Part shown: positions 24,564 to 34,968 of the stretch, one piece after another
How positions within the stretch are numbered: the stretch's first letter is position 1
How the letters are laid out: each line of letters opens with the position of its first letter
NCBI GenBank assembly: GCA_015345905.1
Contig: JADDTR010000017.1
Coordinates: 558,001-622,000, forward strand
Source: Aotearoamyces nothofagi
Taxonomy: Eukaryota; Ascomycota; Leotiomycetes; Leotiales; Tympanidaceae
Length of the DNA stretch: 64,000 nt
Direction of reading: 5' to 3'
Notes under the pieces: model-generated
The model's input: only the letters and a program-made list of their open reading frames with translations
Told to the model about the DNA's origin: nothing
The model's database searches: none
Position numbers and translations under genes: made by a program

Positions 24564-24962
24564 CTAACATGTTCTTTTCAGATTTGATGCATCATTTTCC
24601 TTATTAAAATCATCACGAACTTCCTCCAGCATTCGATCAATACCACGCTCTTTCAGTGCGACCTGTATCGTCAGTTTGAAGCGCCACCGTTGCAAAAGGA
24701 GATGCACAAACATTCAGGCACTTTTTATACTCTTTGAAAAGAGAAGAACATTCGTCTGAAGAGGAGTTCCCTCGAAGGTATTCTGCAGAAATCAGCTCTA
24801 AAGCATCCCAGTAATCACTTAAGGCGAATTCTTACTCTCACTGTACCACTTCAGGAAGCACGTATCGTAGCGCCTAGTGCGTGTTAGTTAGATTGCAAAC
24901 GCCAGCAACCTGACAACTTACTCTTTGACCTCATTGCACTCTGGTGCGAGCGATGCAGACAT
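24564..24962 (-). CDS. MDM35: Mdm35/TRIAP1 twin CX9C intermembrane-space protein
   Basis: Partner of Ups1/PRELI-type lipid transfer proteins in the mitochondrial intermembrane space, needed for phospholipid transport. Four small exons (24922-24962, 24836-24873, 24712-24782, 24564-24662) splice to 82 aa, which is why no single long frame marks it. The twin CX9C signature is complete: CNEVKERYDTC and CSSLFKEYKKC, in a helix-turn-helix context (FLKWYSEKYLRGNSSSDE). The start MSASLAPE and the length match fungal Mdm35. It diverges from RRP6 across 189 bp. Confidence 0.92.
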
Positions 24963-25151
24963 TTTGAGTTGTGGGTCTAAGCACACATGAGATAGATCTG
25001 GGCTGTCGAAAAGAGCTTCGCAAGCAACCCGAGGGTAGACAGCGCTAGTAAACATTATCGGACAATCTTATCGCCGGCAAGGCTAAACTTTTTTGTGATA
25101 CTACAAGAACCTGGAGCTCACAGAGCACATCAGGAAAACAAACTGCCAATC
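24963..25151. promoter_or_regulatory. Divergent promoter, MDM35 / RRP6
   Basis: 189 bp between divergent start codons, so the two genes must share regulatory space. No motif stands out. Confidence 0.45.
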
Positions 25152-27875
25152 ATGGACCCTCCGCAAGACTTCAAGTCCTTGCAGGACCAGATTCAGGCTG
25201 CTTTGGTCACTACAACCAGAACCGCAGGCCACATATCTGCAGAAGATCTCGGCTTTCAACGCTCCCTCAACCCTGCCGTTGGTACTTCACTCGATGAGCA
25301 AAACGCGCGCCTTCTCGCCTTATCCAGCGCATTGTTGAAGTCTGCTGCCTCGATTTCAGAATTGGAGACGCCGGTTCTGCATGACGCTGATGATGTTGAC
25401 AACAATTGGCGTGGCATCGTGGATGTGGTGGACTCTCTCTTAGAAAAAGCCGACACATGTCTCGACGAATATACTGGAGTCATAAAGCGGAAGACGCCAC
25501 CACTGGACCAGGTATGTGCCTTGAGCGTCTGCTTATGACCCTTGCTCACTAATATTATTCAGACATCGTCTAAGTCAAAGAAACACCCTTCTGCTCTTGG
25601 CAACGCTTTTCGTACACAGAACCTTGTGAAACCCCAACTAGCTTTTCTGAATAAGCCAAACAACAACGATTCTACGCCTTGGAAACCTTTGCTCACCTCT
25701 AAGCCTCACGCGTCGAGTCCCCTTGAGAAGAGTCTCAGTACCTACACGGATGAGCTGCAGCATCAACAGTATGGCTACACTGATTTCCTTCCACTTCTAT
25801 TATTACCGGAGCATATTGATCAGAAGTCTGATCAGAAGCCCGAGGACTCATTAGAGACACAAAGATTAAGGAGGAGAAGTGTGAATAAGATATCTCGGCG
25901 ACTACAAAATATGGGGAGTACTTGAAGCAAGACTGACAATGAATTCAGATATAGGCACCCATATGAAACTGAAATTCTTCAGTTGCAGTATCCTGGCGCA
26001 GTTTATCAGAAAGCAGATCCAATACCATATCTTCCTGTCGATTCCACCTCGGCAACTTTTGTAGACACCTTCGAAGGCGTCTTAGCCATGCTTACTGAGC
26101 TAAAGACCGCCTCTGAGATTGCCGTCGACCTTGAGCATCATGATGCGCGCTCATACGTTGGCCTGGTGTCGCTGATGCAAATTAGCACTCGTCACAATGA
26201 CTGGATTGTAGACACCCTAAAACCATGGCGGCAAGATCTGCAAATATTGAATGAAGTGTTTGCGGACCCGAATATTTTGAAGGTAAACATCCTATAATCT
26301 ACATCTCACATAGGCTAACAGAGTAGATCTTTCACGGTGCCTACATGGATATAGTTTGGTTGCAAAGAGACTTAGGCCTCTACATTGTTGGGCTATTTGA
26401 TACTCACCATGCAAGTAGAGTTCTGGGCTACCCTGGAGGTAGTCTGGCATATTTACTAAAAAGATTCATTGATTTCGATGCGGACAAGAAATATCAAATG
26501 GCCGATTGGCGTATCCGGTATGCTACTGATCTATCCTTTAACGGATGTACCTAACTGTGACAGTCCACTCCCAGATGAGATGTTTTATTATGCAAGATCT
26601 GATACACACTATCTGTTATATATCTACGACAATATGCGAAATGAGCTTATAGATCGATCCGACATTACAAATCCCGAGGAGAATAGAATTGAGCTTGTGC
26701 TTCAAAAGTCGAAAGAAACCTCTTTGTTGCGATATGAGCGACAAATATACGAGGAGAAGACTGGAAGAGGCCCGGGAGGTTGGTTCCCAGTATTGGCTAA
26801 AACGCCAGCTCTTTTCACCAATGAGCAATTCGCCGTCTTTCGAGCGGTTCATGCTTGGCGTGATGAGATTGCTCGAAAGGATGATGATAGCACTAACTTT
26901 GTGATGCCAAATCATGTCCTCTTCACCATCGCAAAGCTCCTGCCAATGGATATGGTTTCCCTGTACAGCGCTGTCCGCCCTATCTCTCATAATGTCAAGT
27001 CTCGAGCTGGAGAATTACTAGAAATTATCAAGTCTGCAAAGAAAACTGGAACAGAAGGCCCGAGCATGATGGACGTCCTTCGTGCCGATTCTGCCGGTAC
27101 TGCTGCAAAGACTATGACGACAGCAGCAAAGCTGTCTGCCTCTACCAAAGAAGCCAGTAACCTTACCGCCCCTCTAATCCTCGTTGACCAAGGCTCTCTA
27201 AGGAGTGACATATCTGTGTTCTGGGGGGGTGCTTTTGGGAGTAGCACGTGGGACACACCGTCGCGGTTATTGAGCAGTGGCGAAGGACTCAGGCTGGCAA
27301 TTCCTCTGCCTCAGCTGGCTGCGGAAGCATTTGCAGAAGGACTGACAGATCGCTCAAGCAAAAATGAAGACATGATCCCTATGGTAAAACCTACATTGGA
27401 GAGTAAGGACAATGACTCTGTTGATGATGAGGCCTTTGTCGTCAAGAGTGGCAGAAAACGAAAGCTCGATGGGATCGATTCGGGTGATGTAGATACTAAT
27501 ACTACATTATTCGGAACATCAGCAACGGGTGGACATTCTGGAGAGTATGACATTTCTCTTAATGAGGAAGAGGAAGAGGAAGCCCGCATTAAGGCAGCAA
27601 GAAAAGCCGAGCATAAAGCCCAAAAAAAACTGAAGAAGGCCGAGCGAAAACTGGCAGACGCTAGCAACACGGGCAGTGCTCCAGTTGAGGAAGAGGAAGA
27701 GGAAGCATTTGACTATAGTAAAGCTGAATCGGTCCTTCATGGAAAGCGGACAGACCATGGTGGATCAAAACGGGCAAAGCCATTCGACCCATATGCTAAG
27801 AGCGCAGACGCACCAAAAGGCATGCGCAGGGTCCAAAGTGAGCGACCTGGCAAGAGCTTCACATTCAAAAGTTGA
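25152..27875 (+). CDS. RRP6: Nuclear exosome 3'-5' exoribonuclease Rrp6 (EXOSC10)
   Basis: DEDD-Y exoribonuclease of the nuclear exosome, processing rRNA and snoRNA and degrading cryptic transcripts. Exons are 25152-25511, 25563-25768, 25949-26282, 26327-26517 and 26564-27875, giving 800 aa. The N-terminal PMC2NT-like region starts [18 protein letters not shown]. Exo motifs are [28 protein letters not shown] and [14 protein letters not shown] with the Tyr. An HRDC domain follows ([20 protein letters not shown]). The C-terminus is Lys/Glu-rich with a basic tail. Intron 2 (25769-25948) is 180 nt and open for most of its length, but the conserved join [12 protein letters not shown] supports splicing. 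The upstream ATG at 25095 would add 19 residues; 25152 fits family starts better. Confidence 0.96.
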
Positions 27876-28479
27876 GAATGAGGCAAGATGACACTCCTGA
27901 TCATAACATAGTGCATTTGGGCTTCATCGAGGGAGGCCTAGGGCTTATTGCGACAAGGCGTTGAGTTGAGTTGAGGCTTGGTGTCCCCAGGAAGGATGGA
28001 CAGCCACCTCGTGATAAGCCTCCACACGGATAAGCATATAGCATATCATATACTTGTACAGTAGCTTCCCCCCGATCTAAGCTCTTATTGGCAGCCACAT
28101 GGGTGGACGGGCCGTTGACATGGGCATCATTTCAATACCGTAACTACTGTAGACAAGGTAGCCTATTTCGGGACAACACAAATTAAACAGCTAGAATGTA
28201 GCCCATGAGGCGTGAAGCTCTACACGTTAGCCTTGGTCGGCATACCAACTCAATAATACAGTACAGTAATGCATGTTCAGCAGTTAGTGCTCACTACCTA
28301 CACTACGTTGACCATGCCCTGTGGCATGTAGATAAAGAACAGCCGCGTCTAGCGGCTGTCCCGGTACGCCCAGCAGCACACTACCGTCCTATCGTACTAC
28401 CGCACAGTAACCAACGAGCTTGGTAATCCGACTGGCCCACCCCCCCTCCTCTATACTATCGAGTTCTCGGCAGGAAGTT

Positions 28480-28494
28480 AAAAAAAAAAAAAAA
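28480..28494 (+). repeat. Poly(A) run, 15 nt
   Basis: Uninterrupted run of 15 A on the + strand after a pyrimidine-rich block. It could be a nucleosome-depleting tract or chance; no retroposon features accompany it. Confidence 0.85.
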
Positions 28495-29764
28495 GCATAA
28501 CTCGTGCTTCACAGGTAATGTGGAGAGTGCCGTACCACCAGGACGGACATGTGCACACGACGGGGAGCGTCCCCCGAGACCTTGCGCTGGAGGCTCCGAA
28601 GGAGGAGCTTCTGCTCTATCTCTGTGTCTGCTCCGGTCTGGGAAGGCTTGACTAGAGCTGCTGTTGTCGTTGTCGTCGTGATATGAATCTTACCATGGTG
28701 CTTTTGGTGAAAGGAAAACACGGTCGCCGAGCTCAAACGAGGGTGTGTATATTCGATTTTGGGTTTACGCCACGGACTTGACGGGTCGCTTACTTTATAA
28801 GCAGGGTGCGATATATTACTGTACAGTGCGATATGTGCTATGTTATACAGCATAGGATTCATGTCGCGCACGGCAGCGATAGATGCAGAGCACTTACTGC
28901 AGAGTAACTAACAAAGAGTAATCAACAGAGTGTTATCTTCTCCACCCCAAAAATGTGCCGTATCTAGCCTATCTGTTATATGCAGTTATATGCCAACCCC
29001 AGTTGCAGCGTCGGGCCCCCCTCCCCCTCTTTACAGTTTCGAAATTCGAAAAAAGCCGCGGAACAAGGACCGAACGATGATGCAGAGCAAAACCTACCTA
29101 GAGGCAGTACAGTAGAAATGAAATAAACCATAAAAGCAAGCGTCAGCGGGAAATATTCGTCTCTTCTTTTCCCACGAACGCCTCACCCCCTTGCGTCGCC
29201 TTTGCACGGTTATCAATCGGTGCTGGGACTCCCCTTCTCTCCCTTGTCGAGCAAGATGCATGGGCGCTCTGGTCCTAATTTTGGAGCTCGTTTCGTTCTC
29301 TAGCCTGCTCGGCGCATGCGAGTGTGGGTTTCGTGCCTCTTTCTTCATTTTGCTGTGGGCAAGCGTGCGTGCAGTGCATCGCAGGGCAGTGCAGGGCAGC
29401 ACGCACGGCATGATGGCGGTATATGGGGCCTGCGAAACATGTTTTGGTTGGGGTGATGTGATGCTGGCTTGCGATGCTGGCGCTGTCGATGTTTAGATTC
29501 AGGACCGCGAGATGGGGGCGGTGACGTGTAATTGAGACTCGACAATCGATACTGGGTCGTATCGACGGTACGATGCATGCTGGGACGGAGCGGTGGCTCT
29601 AGGGACGGGTAAGCTACTGCTCTGGCCGTGTTGATTGTTCGCTTTTGGGAGGCGTCTATACTCGATGCGATGTGCGGTTTGACTCCCGGGCTCTTTTGGG
29701 ACGGCGGGTGGGTTGTGCCCGTGCCGTGCTGTGCCTAGCAGTAGCGACCGTAGCGACCGCAGCG

Positions 29765-29794
29765 ACAGTACGGCAGAGTACAGTGCCGTACTGT
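29765..29794. repeat. Perfect 11-bp inverted repeat (hairpin) with GTAC core
   Basis: Arms ACAGTACGGCA (29765-29775) and TGCCGTACTGT (29784-29794) are exact reverse complements around the 8-nt loop gagtacag. Further GTAC sites follow at once (ctgtacag, cctcgtacc). Confidence 0.85.
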
Positions 29795-29911
29795 ACAGAA
29801 CAGACCTCGTACCTCGCCAACGCCCGTGGGCGCCGTCCGTCCCCTCGTTTCCCTGCATTCAGGAACCAGGAACGAGAGACATGCCCAGGCAGGAACTGCC
29901 CTGCACAGTAC

Positions 29912-29981
29912 TTGCTGCCCTGTACTTGCTGCCCTGTACTTGCTGCCCTATACTCCCTGCCCTGTGCTTCCTGCCCTGTAC
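29912..29981 (+). repeat. 14-bp tandem repeat, five units
   Basis: Five consecutive copies of ttgctgccctgtac, the last two with one or two changes each. Every unit ends in a GTAC-like tetranucleotide. Confidence 0.85.
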
Positions 29982-30010
29982 TTACGAGGTTACTGCCCGG
30001 TGCCCACTGT

Positions 30011-30050
30011 ACTGTACAGCACTGTACAGCACTGTACAGCACTGTACAAG
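30011..30050 (+). repeat. 10-bp tandem array of CTGTACAG palindromes
   Basis: The unit actgtacagc is repeated exactly three times and followed by actgtacaag. Each unit contains the 8-bp palindrome CTGTACAG, so palindrome centres are spaced 10 bp apart, about one helical turn. Confidence 0.9.
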
Positions 30051-30251
30051 CACAGCATAACTCGCAAGGCACGCCCTTAGCATAAGCTACCCTTACAATA
30101 GGAACCCCCAGATAGATATCATCAAACTCGGCGCACCCGCTCCGCGCGCAGCCTGGCCGGAGAGCAGAGACACAGATCCCCCTTTCCTCGCATACCGCAT
30201 ACGTACTCGAGTGGGAGGATGAGGCCCATCCGTGGTCCCGTTTATCGCCCA

Positions 30252-30350
30252 TGTACTTGTACATCCATCATACAGTACACGTAAACGTTCCGGGCTGCGA
30301 GGACTGTACTGTAACAAGTACATCCGTACATACGTACAGGACATGTACAC
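30252..30350. repeat. Dense GTAC cluster
   Basis: At least eight GTAC tetranucleotides lie in about 100 bp (for example catccgtacatacgtacagg). Fewer than one is expected in random sequence of this length. A further 9-bp direct repeat, atgtacagt twice, lies at 30666-30683. Confidence 0.8.
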
Positions 30351-31147
30351 CGGCGGGTATCAAGGTGTTGGAGGTCCAAGGCGTGTAAGCTCCTATCAGC
30401 CACGGCAGTTTGGCGAGCACTGGGGTGATGAACTCCGCAAGCACGTACTGCAGTGCAGAAGCACACAGAGAACGGTGAGGCAAGGGAGTTCGTCCAGGTA
30501 CGAGATACCTCTTCACCTGCAGCTTCTTGAGCAGCAAAGGAGCAGCCGGGTGGCTGACACAGCGACGAACTACCTTTGCTACCGACCACACGTGCGCAGG
30601 AGGTGCACTGCACTGGCCGTTGCATGCACAATGAATTGATCAAGTAGAGAACTTACGAGTGAGGCATGTACAGTATGTACAGTAGGTGCTGCACCCTGCA
30701 CACGTCCCGGACTGCGAAGGACGCATCTCGAGATCGACACAGCGGCGAGGCGATGCCCTGCACTCACTCTACTGCACTCTATCGCTGCTGCACTGTCGGT
30801 TACATCGCTGGCAGGCGCCCGCCACCGCTGCCAATCTCCCCAAGCTCCCCAAACTCTCCCTTCCTCCGCGCCTTCGGGCCTCCACACGCGCCAGCCGGCA
30901 TGTGCACAGGAGTGCCAACGATACATACCGTGGATGCTGGATACAGCCGTGCTGGATAAGGTTATATACTCTACCTCGGGAACATTACCTGCAATGCCTG
31001 CAATGCCTATCAGCCAGTGCCTGTTGGCTGCACCGGCCAGCCAGCCGCAGCGCAGCGCTGGGTACATTACAGCAGGTCCCTACGTGCCTGTACACCCGTC
31101 CCTACCCTACAGCATAGCATGCCTTATCGTTAGGTGTAGGGACAGTA

Positions 31148-31378
31148 CCTACGGCATAGGCACCCTACGGCATAGGCACCCTACGGCATGCCTTGTCGTT
31201 CCTCGCTACAGTAGGTACCTACTTACGGCATACCTAGACACCAGACACCAGACACCAGACACCCTACAGCATGCCTTATCGCTGCTCGTCCGGTGCCCTA
31301 AGTAGCTGGGGACCTACAGCACAGGCGCCTACTTACGGCATACCCAGACACCCTACGGCATCCCTTATTAGGTACCTC
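31148..31378 (+). repeat. Composite short repeats (16-bp, 7-bp and ~26-bp units)
   Basis: Begins with 2.6 copies of cctacggcataggcac (31148-31192). A run of about four agacacc units follows near 31236-31263. A longer motif, gcctacttacggcatacc followed by agacacc, occurs once near 31328 and in close variant near 31206. The core ctacRgcatgccttRtcg also recurs at about 31110, 31190 and 31264. Confidence 0.75.
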
Positions 31379-31537
31379 CCTCAGGTCCCTCCAGCACGCG
31401 AAGTCCACTAAGCACAGTAACATCCCGTGCGACGGCGCGCCCTGCCCTCCCCTGCCCTCCCCTGCTGCCCCTGCTGCCCCTGCCGGCCCTCTCTGTTTCG
31501 GAGCACAGATGCACGGCACGACCTGTATACAGTCCTA

Positions 31538-31570
31538 TACATACACACATACACACATACACACATACAC
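31538..31570 (+). repeat. Microsatellite (acacatac)n
   Basis: About four copies of an 8-bp acacatac unit. Confidence 0.9.
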
Positions 31571-31624
31571 CACACAGTGCATACATGCTGACTTGCAGTA
31601 TCTTTGCATTCGCGGCCGGTGCCA

Positions 31625-32280
31625 AGCATTTCACTCCTCTTATCCCCCTCCTCCCTAATCCTAACCCAACCCACTCCCTCCCTCCCTCCCTTCGCTCCTC
31701 CTCTCCCTCTCCCACAATCGCCTGCTACCGCCCTGTCCTTTTCCTCGAGCCCATTCCGCGCGCCAGCAGTCCTGCCCATTGCCCGCTGTCCCTTAATACC
31801 CGCCGTTAAGGCTACTGGTCGCCTCGTAGCACTGCCGAAGCCAGTACATCCGACACATTGTGACGTGGATCTGGAACTTTTTGCGACAGCAACGACGTGC
31901 CGCTCAGGGCCTCACACCTCACAGCACCTTCACCGCCGACTGCCTGTATACCCAGATCCGAAAGGCGCATCGAGCCCAGCGAGTTCTTGATATCGCACAT
32001 TCTGCTGCCTCTTCTCTCGAGCTTGACCTGTGCGCGCTCGCTGGACGGCAAAAACGAAGCAAAGAAATCTTAGCAATCTTAATATTCACGAACCCACTTC
32101 CTTTTTCTTCACAATCACCAGCGTATACCTTCGGCCATTCCTGCGCCATACCCCATCCCATAGCTCTCAGTCGACACCCATAAAACATCCAAGGCATTCC
32201 AGTCTTCTCACGCGATCGACATTCCCTGGTAGCATAATTCTGGCGCATCCGCATCCTCATCCTCATCCTCATCCACGCCC
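31625..32280 (+). promoter_or_regulatory. CT-rich probable core promoter / 5' leader of RasGAP gene
   Basis: The + strand is strongly pyrimidine-rich (for example ccctccctccctccctt near 31676) and includes the hexamer repeat catcct four times at 32252-32274. CT-rich tracts just upstream of the start are a common feature of fungal promoters. No TATA box is obvious. Confidence 0.5.
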
Positions 32281-32413
32281 GTTTACCTAGCCGTTCAATC
32301 CTTTGTCTCTTTTGAGACATTGCCCTCGCGCGGTCCCAGGACCACAATAAGCAGACAAGCGTTGTAGGACCAAGTCGGATTCCATACGGCCGAGTGCACG
32401 AGATCCGATCATT

Positions 32414-34968
32414 ATGTCTGTGATGCTGCAGACGCCCTCGCGGGCATCCACAGCTTCATCCTCATCCTTCCAACCCGTCTCCAGGCAGAACACAATGTCC
32501 TCCCATGATGGCTCGCGCTCTGCGCGTCAGTCGAAACGGTATTCCGTTACGGCTCTATATATGTCCATGACTGCAAATGAGAGGGATTTGGAGATCGAGG
32601 ATGACCTAGCAAAAGGTATGACTCCATAACAGCACTCTTGAGAGATGGCCAATAGCTGATGATTCCATAGCCCAGAAGCTTTTGCGTGATCTAAAAGCAA
32701 AAATTTCGTCACAATCGAAGAAGAACTTTGTGTTAGAGAAGGATGTGCGATATCTGGACTCTCGAATAGCTCTGTTGATTCAGAACCGTATGGCTTTAGA
32801 AGAGGTGTGCATAAAAATTCTATACTATATGCTTGGAAGCTTGCTAATATAATCCAGCAAAACGAGGTCGCTAGCCATCTTGAAGATGCAGCAGATGTAC
32901 AGGAAGGTTTCTTTCCGAATGATGAGAAAACACAAAGATACGGCAATCTACTTTTCCTCTTACAATCCGAGCCTCGACACATTGCACATCTCTGCCGTCT
33001 CGTCACAATGGCCGAGATCGATGCGTTGTTGCAGACAGTCATGTTCACCATATACGGAAACCAGTATGAAAGTCGAGAAGAGCATTTGCTTTTGACCATG
33101 TTTCAGGTATGCTCACCTCAACATCCGTAAAGCACGGATCATAAAGCTGATTCCCAGGATCTAGTCTGTATTAACCTATCAATTTGATAATACCCCCGAG
33201 TACTCTTCTTTATTGCGTGCGAATACCCCAGTTTCTCGGATGATGACCACCTATACCCGCCGTGGCCCCGGACAGAGCTATCTGAAGACAGTTCTCGCCG
33301 ACAGGATCAACGGACTTATCGAGCTTAAGGATCTTGATCTTGAGATCAACCCCTTGAAAGTCTACGAACGGATGATCGATCAAATCCAAGAAGATACCGG
33401 CAGTCTGCCCGCGTCATTGCCTAGAGGCGTTACCGCCGAGCAAGCTGCAGAGAATCCTCAGGTACAAGCCATTATCGAGCCACGGCTTACCATGCTGATG
33501 GAGATTGCTAATGGATTTCTCACCACGATCATCGATGGTCTCGAAGATACTCCTTACGGTATCAGATGGATCTGCAAGCAGATTCGAAGTCTGACGAAGA
33601 GGAAGTACCCCGATGCCAATGACCAGGTCATCTGCACCTTGATCGGAGGTTTCTTTTTCCTCCGTTTCATTAACCCGGCAATTGTCACTCCCAAATCATA
33701 CATGTTGATTGACGGCACACCCGCCGAGCGTCCCAGGCGAACTTTGACCCTGATCGCAAAGATGTTGCAGAATCTTGCAAACAAGCCATCGTATGCCAAG
33801 GAACCATACATGGCTAAACTACAACCCTTCATCCAATCTAACAAGGAGCGGGTCAACAAGTTTATGCTCGATCTCTGCGAAGTGCAAGACTTCTACGAGA
33901 GCTTGGAGATGGACAACTACGTAGCGCTTTCTAAGAAGGATCTTGAGCTTTCAATCACTCTTAATGAAGTATATGCGACACATGCCCTTTTGGAAAAGCA
34001 CAGCGCCGAGCTGAACAGGGATGAAAATTCGCATCTAGCGGTAATCTTGAGCGACCTAGGACCCGCTCCTGCACAATTGCCACGCAAAGAAAACAGGGCA
34101 ATCAACCTCCCACTTTTCAGCAAATGGGAGACCGCAATTGATGATCTTACAGCAGCGCTAGACATCACTCAAGAGGAAGTCTACTTCATGGAGGCCAAGT
34201 CCACGTTTGTGCAGATCATGCGCTCAATTCCTACAAGCAACGCAGTAGCGCGAAGGCCTCTGCGTCTCGAGAGAGTGGCTGATGCCGCCGCGACATCTCG
34301 TAACGACGCAGTAATGGTCCGGAAGGGTATCCGCGCGATGGAACTCCTCAGCCAATTGCAAGAGCTCCACGTGATCGACAAAGTGGATGGATTCGCTCTG
34401 CTTCGCGACGAAGTGGAGCAAGAACTTCAGCACTTGGGTTCACTCAAGGAAGGTGTTGTTCTTGAGACGCAGAAACTAGACGAAGTTTTCAAGACCATTC
34501 GCGATCATAATGCCTACCTTGTTGGACAACTGGAGACTTATAAAAGCTATCTGCACAATGTGCGCGGTCAGAGCGAAGGCACCAGAAGGAAGGCACAGAA
34601 ACACCAAGTCCTCGGTCCGTACAAATTCACGCATCAGCAACTAGAGAAGGAGGGCGTCATCCAAAAGAGCAATGTTCCAGACAACCGAAGGGCAAATATC
34701 TACTTCAACTTCACTAGTCCATTGCCTGGGACATTCGTCATCTCTCTTCACTATAAGGGTATGCATCCCATTCATAAGATATCGACATATATACTAATGT
34801 ACATTAGGACGGAACCGGGGCCTCTTGGAGCTCGATCTCAAGCTAGACGATCTTCTTGAAATGCAGAAGGATAATCAGGAAGATCTTGACCTGGAGTACG
34901 TCCAATTCAATGTGTCTAAGGTCTTGACACTCCTAAACAAGCGCTTTGCACGGAAGAAGGGGTGGTAG
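32414..34968 (+). CDS. gapA: Ras GTPase-activating protein (fungal Gap1/Sar1/GapA type, RasGAP plus RasGAP_C)
   Basis: Accelerates GTP hydrolysis on Ras, controlling polarity and morphogenesis. Exons are 32414-32615, 32671-32804, 32858-33106, 33165-34758 and 34808-34968, giving 779 aa. A Ser-rich N-terminus leads into a coiled coil ([20 protein letters not shown]). The RasGAP domain includes the arginine-containing loop [13 protein letters not shown] and the signature [20 protein letters not shown]. The C-terminal RasGAP_C domain includes [17 protein letters not shown] and the end [16 protein letters not shown]. No calponin-homology or IQ repeats are present, so it is not a full IQGAP. Its long repeat-rich upstream region may matter for regulation. 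Confidence 0.92.

Larger units (their letters stand above)
27876..32413. other. 4.5-kb gene-poor, repeat-rich intergenic region upstream of RasGAP
   Basis: No convincing gene lies here. Open frames on both strands are low-complexity and mutually overlapping. The left part (27.9-28.9 kb) is ordinary sequence with a 15-A run at 28480-28494. From about 28.2 to 31.3 kb the DNA is crowded with GTAC tetranucleotides, CTGTACAG palindromes and short tandem repeats with 7-, 8-, 10-, 14- and 16-bp units. From about 31.6 to 32.3 kb it becomes CT-rich on the + strand, as in fungal core promoters, and leads into the RasGAP start. The rest of the window has a gene about every 2.4 kb, so this gap is exceptional. 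Confidence 0.7.

Noticed and set aside
28480-28494. Poly(A) run as the tail of a retroposon
   Set aside because: No upstream element sequence or target-site duplication can be seen.
28509-28871. 120-codon minus-strand frame
   Set aside because: Low complexity (Thr runs, His-rich), no splice or family signals; probably chance.
29656-30264. 202-codon minus-strand frame in the repeat-rich region
   Set aside because: It is composed of translated GTAC and CTGCC repeats, overlaps equally long frames on the other strand and shows no protein-like structure.
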